A stretch of 5,495 nucleotides of DNA from an uncultured delta proteobacterium. GTDB lineage: Bacteria; RBG-13-61-14; DRUE01. The position numbers and the translations under genes were made by a program. The notes beneath the pieces were generated by a model. The model searched no databases, was not told the origin of the DNA, and was given only the letters and a program-made list of their open reading frames with translations. Positions 1 through 5,495 of the stretch are shown here, piece by piece (position 1 is the first letter of the stretch; every line of letters begins with the position of its first letter). Location of the stretch: NCBI GenBank assembly GCA_903897985.1, contig CAIUDS010000801.1:1-5495 (forward strand), in the 5' to 3' direction.

Positions 1-34
1 CCAAGCCCAATTTTGATATAAACCTGGAACTCTG

Positions 35-91
35 ATGGACAAGGGCACCAGCCGATTTTTCTCCCGCCTCTGGGGCCGATGGTGCGGCTGA
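35..91 (+). other. possible 18-codon leader ORF with two Trp codons (speculative)
   Basis: An ATG at 35 opens an 18-codon frame, MDKGTSRFFSRLWGRWCG, ending in TGA at 89-91. Trp codons lie at 71-73 and 80-82, near the end of the peptide, as in Trp leader peptides. The stop lies inside a perfect 6-bp hairpin (GCGGCT 84-89, loop GACC, AGCCGC 94-99). The strand CGGCT at 85-89 could pair instead with an upstream copy of AGCCG, because ACCAGCCG occurs at both 47-54 and 91-98. Against a real attenuator: the Shine-Dalgarno is weak (only GGA at 26-28), no U-run follows the hairpin directly (the next T-run is 125-130), and the best promoter -10 lies downstream at 112-117, which would leave this ORF out of the transcript. 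Two TGG codons in 18 can occur by chance. Confidence 0.2.
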
Positions 92-117
92 CCAGCCGCT
101 AACTATCTCTCTATAAT
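88..117 (+). promoter_or_regulatory. candidate sigma70-type promoter for trpB2
   Basis: A perfect TATAAT lies at 112-117. Eighteen bases upstream is CTGACC (88-93), which matches four of six positions of the TTGACA -35 consensus. Transcription would start near 124 and give a 5' leader of about 60 nt. The -35 hexamer overlaps a short perfect palindrome (84-99), which might act as an operator, but that is inference. No other convincing promoter is visible between 1 and 186. Confidence 0.5.
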
Positions 118-175
118 CAGGGATGTTTTTTCTATTCTGATTTGGGCAATTAGCAATTTTCCAATAAATTTAAAA

Positions 176-183
176 AGGAGGAG
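176..183 (+). promoter_or_regulatory. strong ribosome binding site of trpB2
   Basis: AGGAGGAG directly precedes the trpB2 ATG, with AGGAGG ending 5 nt before the start codon, within an A-rich, unstructured context. This consensus Shine-Dalgarno fixes the start at 187 and implies efficient translation. Confidence 0.85.
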
Positions 184-186
184 AAA

Positions 187-1539
187 ATGGAAACGAAGAT
201 TTTATTGAGTGAGAACGAAATTCCCAAGCAGTGGTACAATGCCTTGGCGGACCTGCCCAGCCCGTTCGACCCGTACCTGCATCCGGTCACGCTCAAACCG
301 ATGACGCCGCCCGACCTGGCCCCGCTCTTCCCCATGGCGCTGATCGAGCAGGAACTCAGCCCGGAGCGCTGGGTAACGATCCCGGACGAAGTTCGGGACA
401 TCCTGGCCATGTGGCGGCCCAGCCCCATGTACCGGGCGCACCGGCTGGAGAAGGCAATCGGGACCAAGTCGAAAATCTATTACAAATACGAAGGCGTCAG
501 CCCGGCCGGCTCGCACAAGCCCAACACCGCGGTGGCCCAGGCGTATTACAACAAGAAAGAGGGGATTAAGCGGCTCGCGACCGAGACCGGCGCGGGTCAA
601 TGGGGCAGCGCTTTAAGCTTCGCCGGGATGCTCTTCGGGCTGAAGGTCACGGTCTATATGGTAAAGATCAGCTACGAGCAGAAGCCCTACCGCCGCCTGA
701 TGATGGAAACCTGGGGCGCGGAAGTGTTCCCCAGCCCGAGCACCAAGACCAACTCGGGCAAGGCCATCCTGGCCGAGCACCCGGACAGCCTCGGCTCGCT
801 CGGCATCGCCATCAGCGAGGCCGTGGAGGACGCGGCCACTCATGATGACACTCATTACTCGCTCGGGTCGGTCTTGAACCATGTGTGCATGCACCAGACC
901 GTGGTCGGGCTCGAGGCTCAGGCGCAGATGAAAAAAGTCGGCGACTATCCGGATGTGGTGATCGGATGCGTGGGCGGCGGGTCCAACTTCGCCGGCATCG
1001 CGCTCCCCTTCTACTATGACAAGGTGAACGGCAAAAAGGTGCGCCTGGTCGCCGTCGAGCCCACGGCCTGCCCCAGCCTCACCAAGGGCGTCTATGCCTA
1101 CGACTGGGGCGACACCATCCGCTCCGGCCCGGTCGCCAAGATGTACACGCTCGGACACGACTTCATCCCGAGCGGGATCCACGCCGGCGGACTGCGCTAC
1201 CACGGCGATTCGCCGCTCATATCCAAGCTGGTCAAGGCAGGCCTGATGGAAGCGGTGGCCTATAACCAGATCCCGGTGTTCGAGGCGGCCATGATCTTTG
1301 CCAAGAGCGAGGGGATCATCCCGGCGCCGGAATCCGCGCATGCCATCAAGGGCGCCGTTGACGAGGCCAAAAAGGCCGACTCGGAAGGCAAACAGAAGAC
1401 CATTTTGTTCAACCTTTCCGGCCATGGGTTCTTTGACCTCAAAGCCTATGACGATTACCTGCGCGGAAAGCTCTCCGACTACGAGCACCCGGAAGAGGCC
1501 ATCAAGGAAGCGCTCAAGAAGTTGCCCAAGGTGGCATAG
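187..1539 (+). CDS. trpB: tryptophan synthase beta chain, TrpB2 type (PLP-dependent)
   Basis: A 450-residue fold-type II PLP enzyme that condenses indole with L-serine to give L-tryptophan in the cytoplasm (EC 4.2.1.20). The N-terminal extension (about residues 1-78, with [16 protein letters not shown] at 43-58) and the length, against roughly 400 for classical TrpB1, place it in the TrpB2 subfamily. Visible motifs: GSHKPNTA at 108-115 with K111 as the PLP Schiff-base lysine; ETGAGQWG at 133-140 with the catalytic glutamate E133; the phosphate-binding GCVGGGSN at 260-267; PAPESAHA at 379-386; and LSGHGFFD at 410-417. All expected residues are present, so the gene looks intact. The start is set by a consensus AGGAGG 5 nt upstream. 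No trpA or other trp gene adjoins it; TrpB2 genes are often orphans and many TrpB2 proteins do not form the classical complex with TrpA. A role in indole salvage or as the main TrpB is possible; which one cannot be told here. Transcription probably starts at the TATAAT at 112 and ends at the hairpin at 1642. Confidence 0.95.
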   Translation: METKILLSENEIPKQWYNALADLPSPFDPYLHPVTLKPMTPPDLAPLFPMALIEQELSPERWVTIPDEVRDILAMWRPSPMYRAHRLEKAIGTKSKIYYKYEGVSPAGSHKPNTAVAQAYYNKKEGIKRLATETGAGQWGSALSFAGMLFGLKVTVYMVKISYEQKPYRRLMMETWGAEVFPSPSTKTNSGKAILAEHPDSLGSLGIAISEAVEDAATHDDTHYSLGSVLNHVCMHQTVVGLEAQAQMKKVGDYPDVVIGCVGGGSNFAGIALPFYYDKVNGKKVRLVAVEPTACPSLTKGVYAYDWGDTIRSGPVAKMYTLGHDFIPSGIHAGGLRYHGDSPLISKLVKAGLMEAVAYNQIPVFEAAMIFAKSEGIIPAPESAHAIKGAVDEAKKADSEGKQKTILFNLSGHGFFDLKAYDDYLRGKLSDYEHPEEAIKEALKKLPKVA

Positions 1540-1550
1540 TTTAGCGGAGA

Positions 1551-1623
1551 CGCGACAGGAATGTCGCGCCGCACTGGCAGGAATGTCGCGCCGCACTAGT
1601 GGAGCGGGACATTCTTGTCCCGC
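1551..1623. repeat. cluster of three palindromic intergenic repeat units
   Basis: The 20-bp unit CAGGAATGTCGCGCCGCACT occurs twice as an exact direct repeat, at 1556-1575 and 1578-1597. A third, inverted copy at 1598-1617 matches the second at 16 of 20 positions and abuts it head-to-head across ACTAGT. Two local hairpins form: CGCGACA (1551-1557) with TGTCGCG (1562-1568) around GGAA, and GCGGGAC (1604-1610) with GTCCCGC (1617-1623) around ATTCTT. The cluster begins 11 bp after the trpB2 stop. It resembles REP-like dispersed palindromes. A role in transcript 3'-end stability or as a nuclease or transposase substrate is inference. Confidence 0.75.
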
Positions 1624-1641
1624 CATTATAAAAGGCAAAAA

Positions 1642-1667
1642 GGCGGGCCGAAAGGCCCGCCATTTTT
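1642..1667. terminator. bidirectional intrinsic terminator
   Basis: GGCGGGCC (1642-1649) pairs perfectly with GGCCCGCC (1654-1661) around a GAAA loop. ATTTTT follows on the + strand. The AAAAA at 1637-1641 places a U-run immediately after the stem on the minus strand as well. It lies about 100 bp after the trpB2 stop and about 235 nt beyond the glycosyltransferase stop, so it can end transcripts arriving from both sides. Confidence 0.9.
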
Positions 1668-1844
1668 CATGCCCTGATGCCCCCCGATCTTCCCCTCCCC
1701 GGAAAAAATAAAAAATCTTTTCGGCCATTGACCGCTTCTGTCAGCGCTCTGTGCGAAAATGGGGAACGGATAATAAAGGGCTCCGGCTTCGGAAAAAGAA
1801 GGGGCAAAACCGTAGTCGCTCCAGGCCGGGGCCCGGGAATGAGA

Positions 1845-1879
1845 AGGAATGGCGGGCCGAATCAAGGCCCGCCGTTCCT
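1845..1879. terminator. second GC-rich hairpin at the glycosyltransferase 3' end, possible terminator
   Basis: A 14-bp stem (1845-1858 with 1866-1879, including one G-T wobble) encloses the 7-nt loop GAATCAA. Its core GGCGGGCC/GGCCCGCC is identical to the stem of the terminator at 1642. On the + strand it is followed by TATTTAATCATTTT, which is moderately U-rich; on the minus strand the following TCTCATTCCC is a poor U-run. Its outer arm overlaps the stop codon of the minus-strand glycosyltransferase (1878-1880). It may back up termination of trpB2 read-through or protect the 3' end of the opposing mRNA. Confidence 0.55.
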
Positions 1880-3533
1880 ATTTAATCATTTTATAGATAC
1901 AAATTGCCGGGCCTGGCCGCCCAATTCCCTTGAACCGCGCAAACGGCACAAAAAAGGCGTCCTGCCCATCGTAGCGCGGACTCGGGCTCGCCCCTGGCGC
2001 ATAGGGATCAAAGCATTTAAGTTTTTCCCCGGCCCGGCCAAGTTTTTCCTCCAGCGCCTTCTCCGTCCGCAAAAAGGGCGTCAGGGAATCATAGGTGATG
2101 ACATAGTCCGGGGTTTTTTCCGGATCGCTGAAGTCCTTTTTCAAAAGGCCGGGCTCGTCTTTTTGGTCAAAGTAGGCGGATGGGAATCCGGGCAAAAGCT
2201 CCGGTTCGAGCATGATCCTGAAATTTCTTCGGCCCCCGACCTGGGCCATGGTCCCGGGCCGGAGGTTCTTCGTGATCCATTCCCGGGCGAGAATGCGGGT
2301 GTCGTCGCGGCCCAGCAATTTTTCAAAGGAGACCAGTTCGATACTCCCCGGCAAGAGCGCTAACAGGGCGAGCGCGAATACCCAGGCGGTCTCGTATTTG
2401 AAAATGCGGCTCCGGGCCTTGAGTTTCTCGAGCAGCCAGGAAATCCCCGCGCCGGCGCTGACGCAGATCAAAGGGATGGCCGGATCGAGGTAGCGCAGGA
2501 ACCGGGTGGGGGAAAGGGAGTGAAAACCCAGCCAGCACAGCGCAAAGGCAAAAAGGATCAAACCGCTCCATTGTCTTTGCTTGATCCAGGGGACCAGGCC
2601 CAGCCCGGCAAACCCGAGCGCGCCCGCGCCCAGGCCGTAATAAAGGCCGCGCCCATAAAAATATATACCCGGCTCCGTGACCGGCTCCAAAAACTCGCGC
2701 CGCAGGCCGTATTCGCGGAAGCGGTGAAACTGGGCGAGGAAGGAATGACGATAGTAAAGCGCCGAGGGGTTGGCGAGGAAAAAAGCCAGGATCAGCATCG
2801 CGAGCGCCAGCCCAATCCTCGAGTCGAGCAAAAGGCCGCGCCAGGGTTTTTTCTCCTTTCCGAAAATAATCAGCCAGGCCAGGCCCAGCGCCGGCAGCAG
2901 GGTGAGGCCGTTCAGTTTGGTCCCCGCGGCCAGGCCGAGGGCCAGCCCGGACAGGATGAAATTTTTCCGGTCCGGGTTTTCCAGGCATCGGGCCAGGAAC
3001 AGGAAACTGAGCAGAACGAAAAAACTCATGGCGATGTCCACGGTCAGGAAATGCGCTTCCCGGACCGGGAGATAGGCGAGCGCGAGCAGGAGCGCCGCGG
3101 CAAGCCCGGCGAGCCTTCGGCTGGAAATTTTTTGGGCGAGCCGGCAGACCAGCAGGATCTGGCAAGTCCCGAACAGCGCGGTCATCGACCGGCCGGCCGG
3201 GAAAAACACCGCGCAATATTGGGCGACAACGGAGTTGTCAATCCGGCCCGCGGCCAAGGCGATGCCCTGGACCCGGGCGACCACCCAAAAAACTCCGGCC
3301 AGCGCATAGAAATAAAGATGCGAGTACCAGAAGTAGTCAAGGAAAATTTGACCGGAGGCGATCCGGAGCGCGTAGAGCGCGACCTTGGATTCGTCCGGCC
3401 GGAGAAAGGGGTTGCCGTCCGCGAAACCCAGCGCGTAAAGCCGCAGGCCCAAGCCGGCCAGAAGGATGACGCCCAACAGCGCAAAATCTTTCGCGCCGAA
3501 GCTTTTATCTGCCTGCTCTTCCGTCAAATTCAA
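1878..3533 (-). CDS. GT39/PMT_2-like polytopic membrane glycosyltransferase
   Basis: A 551-residue GT-C-fold integral membrane protein. Hydrophobic segments lie at about 16-37, 70-89, 112-131, 140-156, 163-182, 191-225, 237-256, 296-315, 321-337, 346-366 and 383-399. A soluble C-terminal domain (about 405-551) follows, starting with the ILAREWITKNLRPGT pattern common in this family. The RPDES motif at 45-49 in the first outside loop carries the Asp-Glu pair (D47, E48) typical of protein mannosyltransferases and ArnT-like enzymes. REAHFLTVDIAMSFF (158-172), GLAAGTKLNG (200-209) and RYLDPAIPL (347-355) are further family-like patterns. Family knowledge predicts transfer of a sugar from a polyprenyl-phosphate donor to a protein, lipid or glycan on the outer face of the membrane; the actual donor and acceptor are unknown. 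The start is uncertain: TTG at 3531-3533 or TTG at 3525-3527, neither with a good Shine-Dalgarno, and the next Met is residue 117, inside the membrane domain. A transposon-like element ends only 6 bp upstream and may have displaced the native signals. It lies on the same strand as the upstream acyl-CoA synthetase. Confidence 0.85.
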   Translation of the reverse strand: MNLTEEQADKSFGAKDFALLGVILLAGLGLRLYALGFADGNPFLRPDESKVALYALRIASGQIFLDYFWYSHLYFYALAGVFWVVARVQGIALAAGRIDNSVVAQYCAVFFPAGRSMTALFGTCQILLVCRLAQKISSRRLAGLAAALLLALAYLPVREAHFLTVDIAMSFFVLLSFLFLARCLENPDRKNFILSGLALGLAAGTKLNGLTLLPALGLAWLIIFGKEKKPWRGLLLDSRIGLALAMLILAFFLANPSALYYRHSFLAQFHRFREYGLRREFLEPVTEPGIYFYGRGLYYGLGAGALGFAGLGLVPWIKQRQWSGLILFAFALCWLGFHSLSPTRFLRYLDPAIPLICVSAGAGISWLLEKLKARSRIFKYETAWVFALALLALLPGSIELVSFEKLLGRDDTRILAREWITKNLRPGTMAQVGGRRNFRIMLEPELLPGFPSAYFDQKDEPGLLKKDFSDPEKTPDYVITYDSLTPFLRTEKALEEKLGRAGEKLKCFDPYAPGASPSPRYDGQDAFFVPFARFKGIGRPGPAICIYKMIK

Positions 3534-3571
3534 CCCTAACAGGGTGTTGAAAATCTCGAATGGCCACAGTC

Positions 3572-3591
3572 ATTCCCGCGAAAGCGGGAAT
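3572..3591. repeat. ATTCCCGC-GAAA-GCGGGAAT hairpin inside the MITE-like element
   Basis: ATTCCCGC (3572-3579) pairs perfectly with GCGGGAAT (3584-3591) around a GAAA loop. This 'CATTCCCGCGAAAGCGGGAA' palindrome is a widespread dispersed repeat in bacterial genomes, and the ATTCCC...GGGAAT layout resembles the Neisseria dRS3 unit. No U-run follows on either strand, so it is not an intrinsic terminator. Confidence 0.85.
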
Positions 3592-3657
3592 CCAGGCCTG
3601 TCCCCGTGAGAGCTTGTCCTCGACCTGATCGGGGACGGGGATCCAGGTTAATTCCGG

Positions 3658-3678
3658 ATTCCCGGTCAAGCCGGGAAT
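3658..3678. repeat. ATTCCCGG-TCAAG-CCGGGAAT hairpin inside the MITE-like element
   Basis: ATTCCCGG (3658-3665) pairs perfectly with CCGGGAAT (3671-3678) around a 5-nt loop. It is a diverged companion of the hairpin at 3572-3591. The outer arm of each can also pair with the other, so the whole element could extrude as one long imperfect cruciform. Confidence 0.8.
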
Positions 3679-3716
3679 GACCGAAAGGGCCGCTGGAGGC
3701 ATTTTTCAACACCCTG

Positions 3717-5495
3717 CTAAATATTGCCGTCCTCCAATCCCGCATACATGCTCTCGATCAACTGCGAATATTTCCGGTTCACCACCTTGCGTTTCAGCTT
3801 CAGCGTGGGCGTGATCTCGCCGGCTTCCTGCGTGAACTGGTTCGGCAGAATTTTTATCCGCTTGATGGTCGAATAACTGGGCAGCCGCTTGTTCAGTTCC
3901 GCAACCCTTGATTCGATCAGTTTCTGCACCTCCGGTTTCCGGCTCAACTCCGCGAAATCCTTATATTGCATCCCGCGCTCTTTGGCCCAGGCAATCACCG
4001 CTTCCTCGTCCAGCGTCACCAGCGCGACCAGGAATTTCTTCGAGTCGCCGTAGGCCAGGAACTCGCTGATGTAAATATCGGTCTTCATCAGGTTCTCGAT
4101 GTTCTGGGGCGAAATATTCTTGCCCCCCGCGGTGATGATCAAATCCTTTTTCCGATCCGTGATCTTGAGGCAGCCGTCCGCGTCTATCTCGCCGATGTCG
4201 CCGGTGTGAAAAAACCCGTCCGGCTCAAAGCCCTCCGCGGTCTGCGCCGGATCCTTGAAATAGCCCTTGAAGATATTCCCGCCCCGGACCAGAATCTCGC
4301 CGTCCTCCGCGATCTTGACCTCGACCCCCTTCAGGGGCCTCCCCACCGTGCCGATCTTCAATAACCCCGGCCGGGTGATGGTGGAAGGCGCCGAGGTCTC
4401 GGTCATGCCCCATCCCTCCAGCACCATGATGTCCAGGCCGCTGAAAAAATCCAGGATCTCCGGAGAAATGGGCGCCGCGGCGCTGACCATGAACTTGAGC
4501 CTGCCGCCGAAGCGCTGCTTGATTGAGCGGAAGACCAGCAGATTGGCGAGGAAAAATTTGGGTCGGAGCATGAGCGGCATGGGCAGCTTGTTGAACCGGT
4601 ATTTGCTCGCCGCTTTTCCGATCCCGAGCGCCCACCGGAAAATTTTCTTCTTGAGCGGCGATTCCTGCTCCATCCGCTTCAAGATGCCCGAATAGATTTT
4701 CTCATACACCCGGGGCGCCCCCAGCAGCAGGGTCGGTTTGGTCTCCACGATGTTGGTGGTGAGCTTGTCAATCCCTTCCGCAATCGCAATTTGCAGGCCC
4801 CGGAATACCCCGAAATAAATGCCCCCGATCCGCTCCATCGCATGCGCATAAGGCAAATATGAAAGATGAAGGTCGTCCTGACCAATATCCAGCACTTGCT
4901 GGAAGACATTCTCCAGCGCGTGATATACCCAGATGATGTTGCCGTGGCTGAGCATGGTCCCCTTGGGCGGTCCCGTGGTGCCGGAAGTGTAGATCAAGGT
5001 CAGCAGATGCTCCGGGGTCAGCGATTTCACCCGCGCGTCCAGTTCCTCCGGGTGTTCCTTTCCATATTTCCGGCCCAGTTCCCGAAGCTGCTCCAGGCTG
5101 AGCGCGTCCTCCGGATAGTTGTCAATCTTGTCGAACAGGATAACTTTCTTCAAACCCTTCATCCGGGTCTCGCGGCCCTCGATCTTCCGGAGCTGGCCCC
5201 AGTTGCTCACGAATATGAATTTCGCCTCCGAATGGTTGACAATGTATTCAACTTCGTCCGGCAGGTTGGACGGATAAATGGCCGCGGTGACTCCGCCCGT
5301 GGAAATGATCCCGAAGTCCGCGTAAAGCCATTCCAGCCGGTTCTCGCCCAGGATCGAGACCTTGTCATCAACCTGAAGCCCGAGCGAGATCAAGCCGTTC
5401 GCGATCTCTCTGATCACGCTGGCGGCTTCCTTCCAACTGATCCGCCGCCATTGCCCCTGCTCCTTGTTGTGGAACAAAACCAGGTCCGGATGCTC
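3717..5495 (-). CDS. long-chain acyl-CoA synthetase (AMP-forming), N-terminus beyond the window
   Basis: An ANL-superfamily adenylating enzyme that activates a fatty acid with ATP to an acyl-AMP and then forms acyl-CoA (EC 6.2.1.3-like), acting at the cytoplasmic side of the membrane. The 592 visible residues read in frame from the window edge (EHPDLVLFHNKEQ), so the gene is cut at its 5' end and probably lacks a few dozen residues or fewer. Counting from the edge, motifs are: P-loop YTSGTTGPPKG at 169-179; SYLPYAHAMER at 212-222; SAAAPI at 338-343; EGWGMTE at 360-366; TGDIG at 431-435; the hinge motif DRKKDLIITAGGKNISP at 447-463; and TPTLKLKRK at 562-570 with the C-terminal catalytic lysine. 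The long linker after the P-loop and overall length fit the COG1022 (FAA1-like) group better than E. coli FadD. Substrate chain length cannot be read from sequence. The stop codon TAG (3717-3719) lies inside the CTAA duplication of the adjacent mobile element, so the C-terminus was preserved exactly. The glycosyltransferase follows on the same strand. Confidence 0.95.
   Translation of the reverse strand, partial: EHPDLVLFHNKEQGQWRRISWKEAASVIREIANGLISLGLQVDDKVSILGENRLEWLYADFGIISTGGVTAAIYPSNLPDEVEYIVNHSEAKFIFVSNWGQLRKIEGRETRMKGLKKVILFDKIDNYPEDALSLEQLRELGRKYGKEHPEELDARVKSLTPEHLLTLIYTSGTTGPPKGTMLSHGNIIWVYHALENVFQQVLDIGQDDLHLSYLPYAHAMERIGGIYFGVFRGLQIAIAEGIDKLTTNIVETKPTLLLGAPRVYEKIYSGILKRMEQESPLKKKIFRWALGIGKAASKYRFNKLPMPLMLRPKFFLANLLVFRSIKQRFGGRLKFMVSAAAPISPEILDFFSGLDIMVLEGWGMTETSAPSTITRPGLLKIGTVGRPLKGVEVKIAEDGEILVRGGNIFKGYFKDPAQTAEGFEPDGFFHTGDIGEIDADGCLKITDRKKDLIITAGGKNISPQNIENLMKTDIYISEFLAYGDSKKFLVALVTLDEEAVIAWAKERGMQYKDFAELSRKPEVQKLIESRVAELNKRLPSYSTIKRIKILPNQFTQEAGEITPTLKLKRKVVNRKYSQLIESMYAGLEDGNI

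Larger units (their letters stand above)
1540..1877. other. convergent intergenic region with no gene
   Basis: This 338-bp gap separates the 3' ends of trpB2 and the glycosyltransferase. From left to right it holds a cluster of three related palindromic repeats (1551-1623), a strong intrinsic terminator (1642-1667), about 180 bp without recognisable content (1668-1844), and a second GC-rich hairpin ending at the glycosyltransferase stop codon (1845-1879). The unexplained part contains an A/T-rich patch (1702-1720) and a small CCG-GCTT-CGG hairpin near 1783-1792. No frame here has a ribosome binding site or protein-like composition. Confidence 0.7.
3536..3720. mobile_element. MITE-like element with 14-bp inverted ends and CTAA target duplication
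   Basis: The 177-bp core (3540-3716) begins CAGGGTGTTGAAAA (3540-3553) and ends with its exact reverse complement (3703-3716). The tetranucleotide CTAA stands directly outside both ends (3536-3539 and 3717-3720), as expected for a target-site duplication. CTAA also fits the YTAR target preference described for IS5-group elements, although the parent family cannot be assigned from the ends alone. The interior is built of nested palindromes: GTCATTCCCG (3569-3578) facing CGGGAATGAC (3672-3681), GTCCCCG (3600-3606) with CGGGGAC (3630-3636), and two 8-bp hairpins. It encodes no transposase; frames through it give only the spurious peptides typical of this repeat class (WIPAFAGMT, SRFRGND). It would need a transposase supplied from elsewhere. 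Confidence 0.8.

Noticed and set aside
1..35. Possible tail of an upstream + strand gene (KPNFDINLEL, stop TGA at 33-35)
   Set aside because: Only ten codons are visible, too few to show coding character. The one-base overlap with the ATG at 35 is suggestive but could be chance.
84..131. Intrinsic terminator in the trpB2 leader (hairpin 84-99 plus T-run 125-130)
   Set aside because: The T-run is 25 nt from the stem, too far for intrinsic termination, and the hairpin has only 6 bp.
1551..1623. CRISPR array, from the two exact 20-bp direct repeats
   Set aside because: The repeats are separated by only 2 bp, the third copy is inverted, and there are no spacers of CRISPR size or cas genes.
613..1728. 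371-codon open frame on the minus strand opposite trpB2
   Set aside because: It is antisense to a clear TrpB2, rich in Gly/Arg/His, runs through the repeat cluster and terminator, and shows no recognisable domain. It is a GC-rich shadow frame.
1626..1865. 79-codon minus-strand frame between the convergent genes
   Set aside because: Its end (MKNGGPFGPPF) is simply a translation of the terminator stem, a common artefact; no ribosome binding site or protein-like core.
1677..2363. 228-codon open frame on the + strand spanning the intergenic region and the end of the glycosyltransferase
   Set aside because: It runs through both the unexplained spacer and the second hairpin, has no Shine-Dalgarno and low-complexity Pro/Gly/Arg composition, and overlaps a well-supported gene on the other strand.
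2520..3539. 339-codon open frame on the + strand opposite the glycosyltransferase
   Set aside because: It is dominated by Gln, Arg, Pro, Glu and Gly, as expected for the complement of Leu/Ala-rich membrane-protein codons, and has no domain or ribosome binding site. It also crosses the start of the real gene.
3505..3745. 65- and 69-codon minus-strand frames through the mobile element
   Set aside because: The peptides (WIPAFAGMT, SRFRGND, GLTGNPE) are the well-known spurious translations of the ATTCCCGC/GCGGGAAT repeat, not proteins.

Overview
This window looks like chromosomal DNA from a GC-rich bacterium with short intergenic regions, strong AGGAGG-type ribosome binding and abundant small palindromic repeats. 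TrpB2-type tryptophan synthase, a GT39-like membrane glycosyltransferase, a COG1022-type acyl-CoA synthetase and an 'ATTCCCGC...GCGGGAAT' repeat together fit a Gram-negative or uncultured candidate-phylum bacterium (for example Desulfobacterota or Omnitrophota). This placement is inference; no taxonomic marker gene is present.

Layout. Positions 1-186 are a leader region with a plausible sigma70-type promoter (CTGACC, 18 bp, TATAAT), a short possible leader ORF carrying two Trp codons, and a consensus Shine-Dalgarno. A complete orphan trpB2 follows (187-1539, + strand). Positions 1540-1877 are a convergent intergenic region. It holds three related copies of a roughly 20-bp palindromic repeat, a strong bidirectional intrinsic terminator, about 180 bp with nothing recognisable, and a second hairpin with the same 8-bp stem as the terminator. 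On the minus strand lie a GT39/PMT_2-like polytopic glycosyltransferase (1878-3533) and, upstream of it in transcription order, a long-chain acyl-CoA synthetase (3717-5495) whose N-terminus lies beyond the window.

The most striking structure lies between the two minus-strand genes. It is a 177-bp element (3540-3716) with perfect 14-bp terminal inverted repeats and a 4-bp direct duplication, CTAA, on each side. It contains nested palindromes and no credible gene, so it has the build of a miniature inverted-repeat transposable element (MITE). The right-hand duplication contains the stop codon of the acyl-CoA synthetase. Removing the element and one duplication leaves that stop only 2 nt from the first credible start of the glycosyltransferase, so the element appears to have split a tightly packed, probably co-transcribed gene pair without damaging the upstream reading frame.

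How the genes work together: trpB2 (serine plus indole to tryptophan) is transcribed towards the other two and has no visible trpA or other trp gene beside it. The acyl-CoA synthetase (fatty-acid activation) and the glycosyltransferase (polyprenyl-phosphate-sugar-dependent transfer on the outer face of the cytoplasmic membrane) share strand and probably a transcript, but the sequence does not show a common pathway. I found no CRISPR array, RNA gene, toxin-antitoxin or defence system.
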